DNA of 30,186 nucleotides, from NCBI GenBank assembly GCA_003693705.1, contig RBZT01000619.1:1-30186 (forward strand). Reading direction: 5' to 3'. The stretch comes from Polymyxa betae (taxonomy: Eukaryota; Endomyxa; Phytomyxea; Plasmodiophorida; Plasmodiophoridae). The notes beneath the pieces are model-generated. The model saw only the letters and a list, made by a program, of their open reading frames with translations, ran no database searches and had not been told where the DNA came from. Of the stretch, positions 9,253-21,600 are shown piece after piece; position 1 is the stretch's first letter; the number at the start of each line of letters is the position of its first letter. The position numbers were made by a program, and so were the translations under genes.

Positions 9253-11927
9253 ATGGTAGTGCGACCACAAACAGCATCACCATCATCCAATACTGCCCAT
9301 ATTCATAATAATGAACTGGTTGCAATCATCATCGAGACCGCCTCGCTCGTCGCCAAATACGACCGTGTTTTATCCCCAGACACGTTCCTCGAGCAACATC
9401 GCGCCTCGGATGCCGCCAAACGTTTGATGACGGCGATCGAATGTCATCGCGACCTGCTGGACGCCCTCTGTAAAGACTTCTATGCTCGATATTCGATGAT
9501 GGCCGTCCTTCGTGATCGACCGCTCTATACGGTCATGTTTCATGTCCTGTTATGTCGACCGGTCCCCGTCGCCGTGCTGGACCGTGTCCATTTCGATCCG
9601 GGCAAGATCGCTATTCTCATTCGCTATCTGTACAGCGACCATGCCGATGGCGTTGTCTATAAATACTTCGATCCGGAGTGGGCCGAACGGCACATGATGG
9701 GGCCGCTACGACAGGCGCGACTAGATGCCTGGGCCGGCACGACTCTGGCACCGGACACGATCGCGAAACGACGTCAAGCGCAGCAGCCAGCAAAGGGGCC
9801 CATTGTGGTCACCAAACCGAAGCCGTTTGCATTGACGGAAAAACCGCCGCCCCGAGCCATTGCTGTTGAAGACGCGGTGCGAATCGACACCAGGCCCAAG
9901 GTCGTACTGCTCCCAGGACCATTGACCTGGCATCTAATTTGCGGATCACAGCCAGCAAATCCCGTCCCGACTCACATTCTAGGGCATCGCTTGAACGAGA
10001 TCATTTCGGAGAAGGAGAAACGAAGGCGGCAGCACCTGGATGAATCGTTGCGATCCTGGGCCGTCATCCATCAGCAGATCTCGTCGCGGTTCACGACACT
10101 AAAGACGAAGCCACAAGCGCCGCCGACGTTGGAGCCAACGTCCGATGAGCCCATCGTCAGGAAGCGCATCGCCCGTCCGGTATCATGCACGCCGTACTGG
10201 CTTTTTGGTTCGGATGATCCTGAGATACGTCGTAGGCTACCCGGATTGGGATGAGAAGCGACGCCCCAGAGATCGCTTGGTGTCGGTCGGCCATATTACG
10301 TGAGACGTTCCAGACGCATGAACGGCAACGACGCCTAGCTCAGGCCATACAACAGTACGAAATTGGTGGGCTTGACGATTACGAATTTCATGTCGGTACT
10401 CGTTGCCCTCCATAGCTGTTGTATTAATATTCAACGAAGTGCTGGAAGCGACATGGAGAAGCCGAAGACGAACGAAGACGAGCCGAGTCGATTCGGGCGC
10501 GGAAACATCAGCTACAGGAGGAGCGTCAGGCCGTTAAAGACACCCTCAAAGCCTCTTTTCGTTGCAGGCAACGTGACGCTCGGCGTTCTGACCAGCACAT
10601 GCAGATGATGCTGAACGCTCGTAAACAGCACGATGAGATGACGACTGCCATCAAGAAGCAAATTGTTGCCGCCATTCGACAACAGAAACGATCAAGTTCG
10701 TAATCCACCTTCACTACAAGAATGTTTCAAACATGTTGCAGGAAGAGATGGGAGACAGCCTCAGGTAAAAGCTGCAGCGGCTGAAATCAACTCCACCATC
10801 GCTGCATTACGTGAAGATAAAGGAATCACTTCGGAGAGACGTTTGGAGGAAAGCCGCGACCTGGTCAAGAAGATTCGGGCAATGGAGGCGGCGTCTCTCG
10901 AAGCGTACAGATTCGATTCATGAGCTTCTGAAACATGTAATGACTCGATTTAAAGGTTGGAAGGGCGGCGTCGCTTGTTCGATCACACAGAAACCGGGGG
11001 TCATTTGTTGCTCTCAGAGATGTCGCTTTTTGAGATGGAACAGAGACAAAAGTTTAACGCACGTCTTCAAGAGAAATCAAATGAGGTAAAGGAAGTGATT
11101 TATAGCAGCACGAGGTTGACGTTTTACAGCACCGTCGCGAAGTTATTCGAATGCAGCGAGAAGCAGCGAATCAGACGTTGGCCGAACAGCGCGAGATGCT
11201 CCAAGAGCATCGTTCTCTGCGACACGAAGCCGATCTGAAAAGAAGGGAGAGACGGCATGCCGAGCGTGCTGTTCAAGCCGATGAGAATCGTCTCCAACAA
11301 GATCTGGTAGCTGCTTCACAGCCGATTGTGAGAGTCTGAATGCATTCTGAAAGGCATTTGTGGAGAACGTCCATTATATGGCGGAACGCGATGCCCAGCG
11401 AATTCAACGATTGAAAATCAATCGAGAAGCGTCATATCAGACACATTCTGAACATGAAGCATCCACACAACATACTCGAAGATCAATCAACGCGCTTGGA
11501 TCATTCCAGGTAGATTTACATCAGCCCGAGTAAATGGGAACTGATCTGATGAATAGGATGCCGGTGAGCGAATGGCACGTCAGATGCAGGAGTCTCAAAC
11601 AAGGACGGCTGAATGTCGAGCATTCGTAAAAGCAGCGAGCCAAACTGGATAGAATTTTGAATCGTGTTTTTAGGTGAAGAAACAGGAAAGAAAATCTCGC
11701 GTTCAGAGCAGAAAAGAGAAGACTGAAGCGATATTAAGGCACAGGGCACAGATTGATCGCGAGTAAGAGCTGTATCCATTCGTTTCATAATGACTGATGC
11801 CAGGTTGAGATTCGAGCAAGCGAAATTCGACCAATATAAGTTCAATTGCAAATGGATAGAGGCAAATCGTGAGAGGGTTGCAGCTATCAGGCATCATGAG
11901 CAACAGGCTAAAGCTGAAGATCATTAA
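9253..11927 (+). CDS. CFAP99: CFAP99-like cilia/flagella-associated coiled-coil protein, 10 exons, 748 aa
   Basis: Exons: 9253-10179, 10236-10391, 10440-10695, 10742-10904, 10956-11085, 11130-11306, 11354-11509, 11557-11625, 11674-11762, 11804-11927. All junctions are GT-AG with matching phase. The helical N-terminal part (about 20-180) resembles CFAP99 around the LYTVMFHVLL and YLYSDHADG segments. A KPKPFALTEKPPP segment follows, like the family's FNLTKPKPR region. Next comes ILRE before a long charged coiled coil (EFHCWKRHGEAEDERRR) and LVKKIRAMEA. The late ETGGHLLLSEMSL matches the conserved end of the family. CFAP99 proteins belong to the axoneme. ATG 9253 is the first Met of the frame. 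The final exon is Lys/Glu-rich; a further exon after 11967 cannot be excluded. The assignment rests on remembered family features, so it is good but not certain. Confidence 0.82.
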
Positions 11928-12804
11928 AGCTAGAACAATATAGGTGGAGAATGGTTCCGAAGTCGGCAGTAGAAGCGCTTCGTCCTTTCAGTTAAGATCG
12001 GGAAATGTGCAACAAGTCTCTGCACCGCCTGTCGCGATACGATTCGTCCAGTCTAATGAATCTCATGACCAATGATAATGCCTCGGTATCTTGTCGCATC
12101 CCATGATTGAGGACTCAAATCCATAATCATCGACAGAACGCGCTGGAGCTTGTTTGGCTCCTTTTTCGCAAAAGAGGATGATATACCGGCGGTGTACACG
12201 CTGACAAAACTAAAGCGAATTAGAATGTGTTTCGCAGGAATCCTGATCAGATAGAGCCGGAACTAAAGGTGTACGATGTGTCGATGCCCAGGCTGTTTGA
12301 CGTCCAAGCTCCATGATATGATAGGGATGAGATACTCATTGCTGCTTAACTGATCCTTGTTGCCTGGAGACTTGGCCAAATTTCCATTTTTTGATTATGA
12401 GTATAACCCACTCAATTTCAAAGAGCGAATCCTTCCGTAATGGTCCCAACCGTAATTACATCGGATTACGAAGCGTTACTTTAACTCAAATTGATTTCCT
12501 AAACATGATATGGTATCACATACTAACATGCCTTCGCCATTACATACACCCTTGGATCTATTGCGAATTAATAAAATCCTTGTTAATTACAATCTACTCA
12601 CTGGTTCTTCTGGGCGTTCGACACGTAAGACATTTGGCTGCCCTTGCCTGGCTCTGACCATTCGCTGAGCATGTCGCCAAACACTGAAAGAGACAGATCC
12701 CGAACTAATAGGATGAATAGCCACACTGAAACTGAGACAAGCCTGGAACCGAAACCCTTTATAAAGGAGGTCGCGCCCCATTCCGTCATTACTTTTGCAT
12801 TTCT
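11928..12804. other. Gap without a supported gene
   Basis: This AT-richer stretch of 877 bp lies between the CFAP99-like stop and the cytochrome b5 gene. A short readable segment at about 11948-12060 (SNESHDQ end) could be an extra final exon of the upstream gene, reached by splicing to the AG at 11940-11941. I prefer the stop at 11925-11927 because the coiled-coil text there reads as coding. Otherwise I see nothing but the promoter of the next gene. Confidence 0.4.
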
Positions 12805-13866
12805 ATGGAAGCTGCAGGGTCCAATCCGGCAAATATCTCCAACCGAGAGAGACGGATCGGACCTCGCGAGCTTCGTGAACATAGGCACGATCTTTGGGTT
12901 GCCATCCATGGACGGGTCTATGGTTTGGCTGAGTTTCATGATCACCCGGGAGGCATAGATATACTCCGGCACGAAGCCGTATGTTCGTTCTGCTTTCATG
13001 AACTAGCCTGATAGCAAGTTTGTATAGGGCAGGGACGCCACTCGTGTTTTCGATGAAATTGGTCATTCCCGGGTGGCTAAACGTATGCTGCCGCAATATG
13101 ATCTGGGCGCCTTTATATCGGTGGAGGAAGAAGCTGCCATAGAAGATTCTAGAATCGAACCTACCGCTGTCACGTCCTCTCAGGTCACGAAACCTATCGG
13201 CAACGCTGAGCATAATGGAACCGCTGAGGTCGGAAATAGATCTGCAGATTGTAATCTCACTTTGGAAACTGCAATGCCTAACGTTGGTTCGCCTATCGAT
13301 TCGGTGAAAATCCCAAAGCAATCCATTGAGGAGAATGGCGCGGCCGACAAAGTGACGAAAGGTGTACGACCGCCAGCTCCATCCTTCCAACAGAACGTCT
13401 TGGTTGGCGAAATTCATCGACGTCCAAAGCAGCCATTAGCGCCCGGGTTCAGTGCTATGGCTTGGTTACGACACCAGCAGTCCATAGCTGCCAGACCGCC
13501 TCGAAGCTTGAAGATGGCGGAAGTCGCCCAACATAGCCGACCTGATGATGCCTGGATCGTTCTACATGGGCTCGTATATGATGTCACGCCCTATCTGCAT
13601 TACCATCCTGGAGGTAAACATTCTCTTCCATCATTTACAGAATCTTTTTATTGCTGATCTTTAAAAGAGTGAACGCAATCTGATGTTTTTTTCAGGGGTG
13701 GAAGAGCTACTTCGAGGCGCTGGCCGCGATGCCAGCTTATTGTTCGGTAAGAAAATGTTTCTTGAATGGAAGCATGCGTGATTCGTGTTCAGAATCGACA
13801 CATCCTTGGGTGAATGTCAATGCTTTAATGATGAAGTGCTGCGTTGGTACCATTGACCTGGATTAG
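12805..13866 (+). CDS. Protein with two cytochrome b5 haem-binding domains, 4 exons, 294 aa
   Basis: Exons: 12805-12978, 13028-13613, 13696-13746, 13793-13866, with matching phases. Domain 1 (about 18-85) is a classic cytochrome b5 fold: LWVAIHGRVYGLAEF, HPGG at 47-50 and GRDATRVFDEIGHS, with haem ligands His47 and His71. A Ser/Thr/Pro-rich linker of about 100 residues follows. Domain 2 (about 205-294) has the PGFSAMAW lead-in, DDAWIVLHGLVYDV, HPGG at 251-254, LLRGAGRDASLLF and His274 in STHPWVN. This pattern is that of the IRC21 / cytochrome b5 reductase 4 N-terminal domain. All four haem ligands are present. There is no FAD or NAD domain and no tail anchor, so it should be a soluble electron carrier that needs a separate reductase. 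Intron 2 interrupts the second HPGG. Confidence 0.9.
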
Positions 13867-14372
13867 GAATGATCTCGATCATACTCATTATTGTTCATAT
13901 TTATATAACGTTGATATAATTGTCTATTTTGGTACCGAAATCGAATTCTGATTTACTGCTCTGCTTTCACTATTGAGCGTCTTGAAAGGAGAATATTATC
14001 TAATAGTTCTGGAATGTCAGAGACGTAAAATCAGCCAACCATTTCCAGGTTATGCTCGACTTCGTATAACAGAAATTCAGCAGCTATCACTCAAATCTTG
14101 AATCGAAAAGTGTAGAAATATCTTTTAAAAAATCTTAATTGTCCATCATTAAAGCACCCGAGCTTGCCTATAAATCATGAAAGTCGGACAATTTTTTTGG
14201 TAGAAATGCAACTATGGAAACTAGAAAGGTTTTTCGATTTCGATTGCGTAGGTTGTGAGCGGCGTCCAGATGAAAGTCACCCCAACGGCGCCATCAACTG
14301 CCACCAGCAATGTCGACTTCAGCGGTCAGCTAGTCTGTCTGCAATAGCGGATTCAGCTTCGCTGACATCGTC
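13867..14372. other. Intergenic, promoter side of THOC3
   Basis: This is 506 bp of AT-rich DNA between two genes on the same strand. The frame at 14164-14457 is not supported, because the real THOC3 reading frame overlaps it from 14373. I see no other feature. Confidence 0.5.
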
Positions 14373-15699
14373 ATGTCAGAGATGGTCCGAAAAGATTTCT
14401 ATGGGCACAAGAGGAGTGTGCATTCGGTGGCCTGGAGCTTCACCGGCGCCCAATTAGCCTCAGGATCTGTTGATCAAATCGCCAGGATTTGGTCTATGGA
14501 TAATACTGGATTCCAAGTACGTCCATGGCTGAGTAAAACTTGAGCGTTTTGCTTTACAGTTGCTCAGAGCAAAGCCTTGGAGCTGAAAGGGCACGAAGCT
14601 ACCGTTAATCAGCTGTGCTGGGCCCCAGACAACGAGCGTAAGTTTTGCCTTTATACTGCTTCAATATGCATTTCATCAAATCTTTGGTTTTGTGTTAACC
14701 GCGCTTGACTTTTTGTGGTATCAATGATTTAATCAACAATCTGTCCCAGCATTAGTTTAGATCTTTAATTTGTAAAGAACGTTATTTAACTCTTTTGTTA
14801 GATGTATTGGCTACAGCATCGACTGACAAGACTGTTCGCATCTGGGATATTCGAGCGGGAAAGATGATCAAGCGTGTGGAGACCAAAGGGGCTAATATCA
14901 ACATTTCATGGAGTCCTGATGGCAAATTTGTACTGCCGATTGGCGAATCTGATTATTTACATTTGACATGATACGAGCAGATTGCGGTCGGTGACAAAAG
15001 TGATACGGTCTCGGTCATCGATTTCAATCTGAAACAAGTGATTGGCGAATTTCCATTTGGAAATGAGGTCAACGAGATTTCGTGGAGCCATGATTCCAAG
15101 CATATCTTGCTGTCAACTGGAAAAGGCAGCATTGAGGTCGACATCTTTGATATTACTGTTGTTTGTTATCACTGATTTCAGACAGATTTATAACCATGCA
15201 GTCGATCCTTCGGAACCTAAAATGGTCTTGGATCTTATCCACAGCTTTGAAGCGCATACAGGACAGTGCTACTGCATCGGATTTTCGCCATGCTACAAGT
15301 ATTCGCTTACGACTCCTTTTCTACAACAAACTGATGCAATAACATAGATACTTGGCAACCGGTGGTGCTGATGCGGTTGTCGCTTTATTCACGGTTGATG
15401 ACCTGGTTTGCCTGCGAGCTTACCATAATCTCGAACTACCTGTTCGTACATTAAGCTTCTCGTATGACAGCCAATTCCTTGCCAGCGGCAGCGAAGACCA
15501 TAGGATCGACATCTCGCGTGTGGATAACGGCGAGCATGTATGGACCATTCCATGTTCATCAGCGATGAATTCGATCAGTTGGAATCCACGTCATCACATC
15601 CTGGCATTTGCTGGTGACGATCCCGAGCGTAGCCATGACACTTCAAGCCAATCCCAGCCAGGCGGTTTGTCATTGTTTGGCTGCTTCAAGAATAACTAA
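14373..15699 (+). CDS. THOC3: THO complex subunit 3 (TEX1) WD40 protein, 6 exons, 320 aa
   Basis: Exons: 14373-14516, 14568-14637, 14802-14929, 14981-15136, 15186-15298, 15348-15699. All are joined in phase by GT-AG introns of 49-51 bp, except one of 164 bp. The product is a WD40 propeller. It opens with GHKRSVHSVAWS, then KGHEATVNQLCWAPD, a TASTDKTVRIWDIR repeat and ISWSPDGKF. Later blades read LATGGADAVVALF, VRTLSFSYDSQFLASGSEDH and SISWNPRHHILAFAGDD, the order and wording of THOC3. The family member is part of THO/TREX, which packages nascent mRNA for nuclear export. The length is slightly under the human protein. The first ATG of the frame is 14373; a second Met three codons later is equally possible. 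The weakest junction is the donor at 15137 (GTCGAC). Confidence 0.93.
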
Positions 15700-15910
15700 A
15701 TGTTTGATTGAGTGAATTGTCTGAGGCTATGCAGTATTAAGTCAGATCAGTTCTGGTGTATGATTTGTTATTTCCAGCTATTGATTTATGAAGCAGTGGC
15801 GTTCGATGACATTACTTAATCGGAAAGATGCCGATTCGGTATGCACCAATATGTATGGTCTTCAGCAGAATTTTGTAATATAGGATGTATCTGTTCATTA
15901 AATATTTCCA

Positions 15911-17129
<1,219 letters not shown>

Positions 17130-18669
17130 CTGAACAGCCGCCGTGGGGTTCGCCGACACAGGCACAGATTTTTCTAAGCAAATCGATTTAATATTTGTAA
17201 TGGTACAAAGAAAACCTGTCCAACTCTCGGCGAAACAATGGCTTGAACACTATTGCATCTCTCAGACCCCAAACGCGTCAAGATATCAAGACAATATCTC
17301 TCTCCATACCTATTGTCGCGATCCTTGTTGTTGCGATCCTTGCAATAGAACGATGGTGAGCGGCGTCAGACGATAATCTCTGATCACCGGCTGCCGATCC
17401 TGTCGGTGTAGTCGCCACCCCCGACCACAATCAGATGGGACGACAGAAATGAGCCAGTGACGAGCAGCCAAGCTCAATTGGGTCTCAACTAACAGTAGAG
17501 TATATAGAGGAGCTGATGTGGCAGGTTCCGACACTCTTCTTAGCAGGCCTTCGTTACAATTCGTATTCCTGGTATGGAGAATCCAGTTGTTTTCTGCCTA
17601 ATGACCTTCCACGAGATAGGCAATGGTGGATACGATCCCGAACCGTACATGAAATGCAAGAAAATATCTAGAGCGGGAGGGCGCTGAGCGTTCCTTGAAA
17701 TACTTGCAAAGGGGCCCTCGATAGGGGCGATAAGTCGGTTTGTGCGGTATGACCGAGAAACTACAGTTTGCTGCTGCTAAGGTTGGACAGTTTGCCAATT
17801 TTTTATTAACATGAACATACACATAATAAATTGAAGGTTCTATTGTTCCTGAATCGAGCGGAATGTATTCTCGATTGCAACCACATGCCTCCTTGTCAAG
17901 ATTATCCAGATCTACACCAATGGCGTTTCTAATTTGCCCATCCGTTCTGGAAGTTAAACTTGGAATGCTCTGTCATTGTGTCAAATCAGAAAGACGCCAT
18001 GGAAAAATATATATTCGACACTTAAAACTTCTTGCATATATTATGTCATCAATAGAGTTGATAAGACCCTGCGAATTGCCCACACGTTCGGTTAACTACT
18101 CATCAAGTCTTGACAGGCTCTTTACTTACTAAATCACAGTTATATTCTTGAGGCAGTTTTGATTATTCTATATTAGCTTTCAACTTTGAACCTAACGGGC
18201 AACAGTCAGGCGAAAAAGGTGAAAGGAATCGAACTATTTCTGCATTCAATTTTGCAAACTGCCCTGATTACGAATCAGTTCAAAGGTCGATACCCATCCT
18301 TTTATAACATTCGATACAGGATTATGTATTCTTTCTTTTGCCAGCGAAGTCACTCATCTCCATCCGATAAACTACTGTATTTTGCCAATATTCGCCTGCG
18401 ACATGTTTTCGTTGGGTGGCGCCATGTTCGAATGTAGGCGCGGCCTCCTACTACGCGAATCGTCCTGCCTCCTGGAAACTGCAACACGTAATTACCCCCA
18501 TCGTAATGGGAAATAGGAGCAGATGATGGACACTATGGATCATTCAGAGGCAGAAACACCTGGTCTGGTACCTTGCCGATGCATATCGCAGCCGCCGATC
18601 ATTTTCCGGCCCCAGTTCGACCAGAATCTTAATGACACCAGTACGCCGGAATAGTTTCGATCTTGTCAA
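17130..18669. other. Long divergent gap between the CaM kinase and BRCA2 genes
   Basis: This is 1540 bp, the longest gene-free stretch in the window, bounded by two gene starts pointing outward. It must hold both promoters and 5' leaders. I looked on both strands for spliced coding sequence, tRNA, 5S RNA and transposon ends and found none I can support. A GC-rich block near 17640-17740 and another at 18410-18480 stand out from the AT-rich background. Confidence 0.4.
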
Positions 18670-21600
18670 ATGGCTAAAATCGTAACAGTACAACAATGTT
18701 TTGGAATTCGAAAGGAATGTGCAAATTCGGAATCGGTATCGACTCCATTCGCCCTTCAGAATGTCACCTGCTCTTCCATTGATCGAACCAAGACATTCAT
18801 GTTAGACGAATCCCCCAATGCTGCTGTTGATCCGTTCATTTCTTCATTGCATTCCAATGTCAATAACTTCCCAATTGATAACAGATTGCAACCGGATTCG
18901 CCTATCGGGAACGTCCGCCTGAAGTTTACTGATGGAAACGTACAGTTATCTAAAGGGGCCATCATCCAGGAACAGGATTTCTCTGATATGTTTCCCGAAG
19001 AGAACTTTGAGATACCTCAAAATGAAGTAACTGTAAAAAAGGAGCCGTCTCAAGACGAGTTTGCTGATCTGTGGGCTGCTTTTGGCTCATTACCGGCTGT
19101 TATGTCAACGAATTCAAGCAACCGAGAAGCTTCGATTTCAAACAACTTTCCGCTCCATCCTAACGTTTTACCTAACAACGGCGATCAGCCGTTTTCCCAT
19201 TCTCATGCATCCTCCGACCACGCTTTTATGAAGTTTGATGTTAACGACTCGAACTTGGCGACAGATTCTCTCGAGCAGCAACCGTACAGTGTAGTTCGCA
19301 AAAGCTCCAGTGAATCAGTGTTAAGCGATTCCAAAGACTTCAAGAGCATTCAATCGGATTCACAAGCGGGGATTGCCACCTGCCCGACCAATCTTCTTCC
19401 GGGCTTGGTCGCAACCGAAATGGGAAATTTACCAAGTCCTTATCAGTTTGGATTCTCCACAGCTTCAGGAAGAAAAATCGTGATTTCAGCTGAAATGTTG
19501 AAGAAAGGGGAACAATTCTTAGAAGAATGTATTCCTGAAGAAGTTGGGTTTTCGACGGCTTCTGGAAAGTCGATACAAATTTCCGATGAGATGAAAAAAT
19601 TAGGACAAAGCATTCTGGTGGACTGCACCGAAGGCGAACACGACTTTTCTGGGACTCCTCCTGCAGTCAAACAGGAGCCGCTGGACCTAGACCAGCAGGC
19701 TACAAATGTCAGTTTCTCTACTGCATTCGGGAAGGCTTCAGAAGTGCTTCCACATGAAGAAGTGGTACCAAGAGAGATCAAAAGTGAAGCAATTAATGTT
19801 GTGCCTCCCAAGGCTTGCTTCAGCTTTGCAACTGCATCTGGAAAAGAGATCAAATTTTCATCAGAAAATCTACAAAAAGGAGACCAAATTCTTCGAAATG
19901 TGAAGAGCGAACCAGTTGATGTAGACCAGGTTGTATCAAGTTTCGGATTTGCAACCGCTTCAGGAAAGAACGTCGATGTTACGCCAGAAATGATCCGAAG
20001 AGGGGAGAAGCTGCTCAGGGAAGAATCTGATCTGGTCGAGAGCGAGGCGCCTAAATTCGAGCCCGATACGGCGTGTAACAGTGTTACAACCGCATCAGGA
20101 TTGGAGATGAATTCTTTAACGAACATGCTACCAACTGGTGGGGACCTGCTTGGGGACATAGAGAGCCTGTCGATGGACGTAGACGAGGCTCCTGCAACTA
20201 TCACACTTTCAACCGCATCTGGAAAGAAAGTGGATCTTACGCCTGAAATGATCCAAAAAGGGGACCAGTTGCTTCGGAAAGATAATGCACTTTCCATGGC
20301 CTCAATTGATAAGGATCTTGTTTCCTCTACAGGTTCGAGATGTCCATCCAGGGAAAAGACGCCGAAAGGCTCTGCGATTCACCATCTGGTGAAGAGCACT
20401 CTGCCACTGAGAACACCAGATACCAAACCTAAATCTTTGAGCAATTCCATCAATTCTTTAGGCGCAGAGGATTGCAAAGCTGGCGAGCCTAAAATTTCGC
20501 GGTGCTTCGGATTCGATCTCACCAACGCTCATGAAAAGCCGACCGCTATAAGTAAAGCGACTTACTCCCGCCATACCGTATCTACATCAAAACGAATTAG
20601 AGAGAAGTCTTCGCTAATGGCAACTTTCAAAACGCCAAGTCCCATTATCAAAATTCAAAATTCAATTGCCGCTGTTCATTTACAGACTCCCCCGTCGTCA
20701 CAAGCCGCTCCATTTCGAAAGAGATTGAAGTTTACGCCTCCTGTTAGCCGCACGACTTCATCTGCTAACAGGCTGCCAGTGCCATCTCCGAAAAAGCAGA
20801 TGGATGTATCTAAACTGCCATCTAGCAAGAATGACTCGTCAGTTTCACCCCGAATCCCTAGAATAGGTTTCAAAGAGTTCGCAGATAAGGTCGCTGATCT
20901 TAAGGTGATCTCTTCTACTGTTCGTCATTGATACCCGAACCTGAACTATTTGCAGAAAGCTGGGAAGATGCTTGGGTACCTTCCATCAGACGACGTACGA
21001 GACTTGACGTCAAATCTTTCAACATCGTATACATTTCCAGACGGCAAGACGTGGTCAACGGTCTATCATAATCTTGTTGATGCTGGATCCAGTACAACTT
21101 GGTACATCTCAGCACTTGCCAAGTTGCCAAAGGTGCTCACCATCTTGAATTAGGGTTTCTGAGGACTGGGTTAAGAATCATTATCGCTGGATTGTTTGGA
21201 AGCTTGCCTCCATAGAACGGCGTCTGGAAGTCCCTTCCTTGCAGTACGATCGTGTGCTCAAGCAGATTTCCCGACGATACCAGCAAGGTTAATGATTTGA
21301 CGTTTCGTGCTTATTGAATTCAGTGATGCCTAGAATTCATTGAAAGCCGTAGATCATGTCTAAAGATGATTACTGAGCATGACAATGTGTGTATGGAGAA
21401 TTGACAGATGAAAACATCATTAACGTTATTTAAGTCGCCAGGAGGATTTCTCGTTCTTTGCATTGCTTCTGTCAATGTTGATCGGAAAACGATCGAGCTT
21501 ACCGACGGTTGGTAAGTTGTTTCGACATGTTCTCTATTACTGTGCCTCAGAAGTGTACTTAGGTATTCAGTATATGCTGAATTAGATGCTGGGCTGAAAA

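Noticed and set aside
12803-13417. A 204-codon minus-strand frame
   Set aside because: It is antisense to the cytochrome b5 gene, whose plus-strand exons carry the HPGG motifs and matching splice phases.
17640-17760. GC-rich block considered as 5S or other RNA gene
   Set aside because: No match to the conserved internal promoter boxes of 5S or tRNA genes that I can recognise.
19443-20297. A 284-codon open frame on the minus strand
   Set aside because: It is the antisense of the BRC repeat array of BRCA2. Its repeated Ser/Phe pattern is the complement of the TASG cores.
21123-21153. A 31 bp intron between BRCA2 exons 2 and 3
   Set aside because: The alternative donor at 21102 gives a 52 bp intron of normal size and the same phase, so I used that.
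21387-21420. In-frame TGA in BRCA2 suggesting a pseudogene
   Set aside because: The TGA at 21402 falls inside a 48 bp intron (21387-21434) that joins the helical and OB1 domains in phase.
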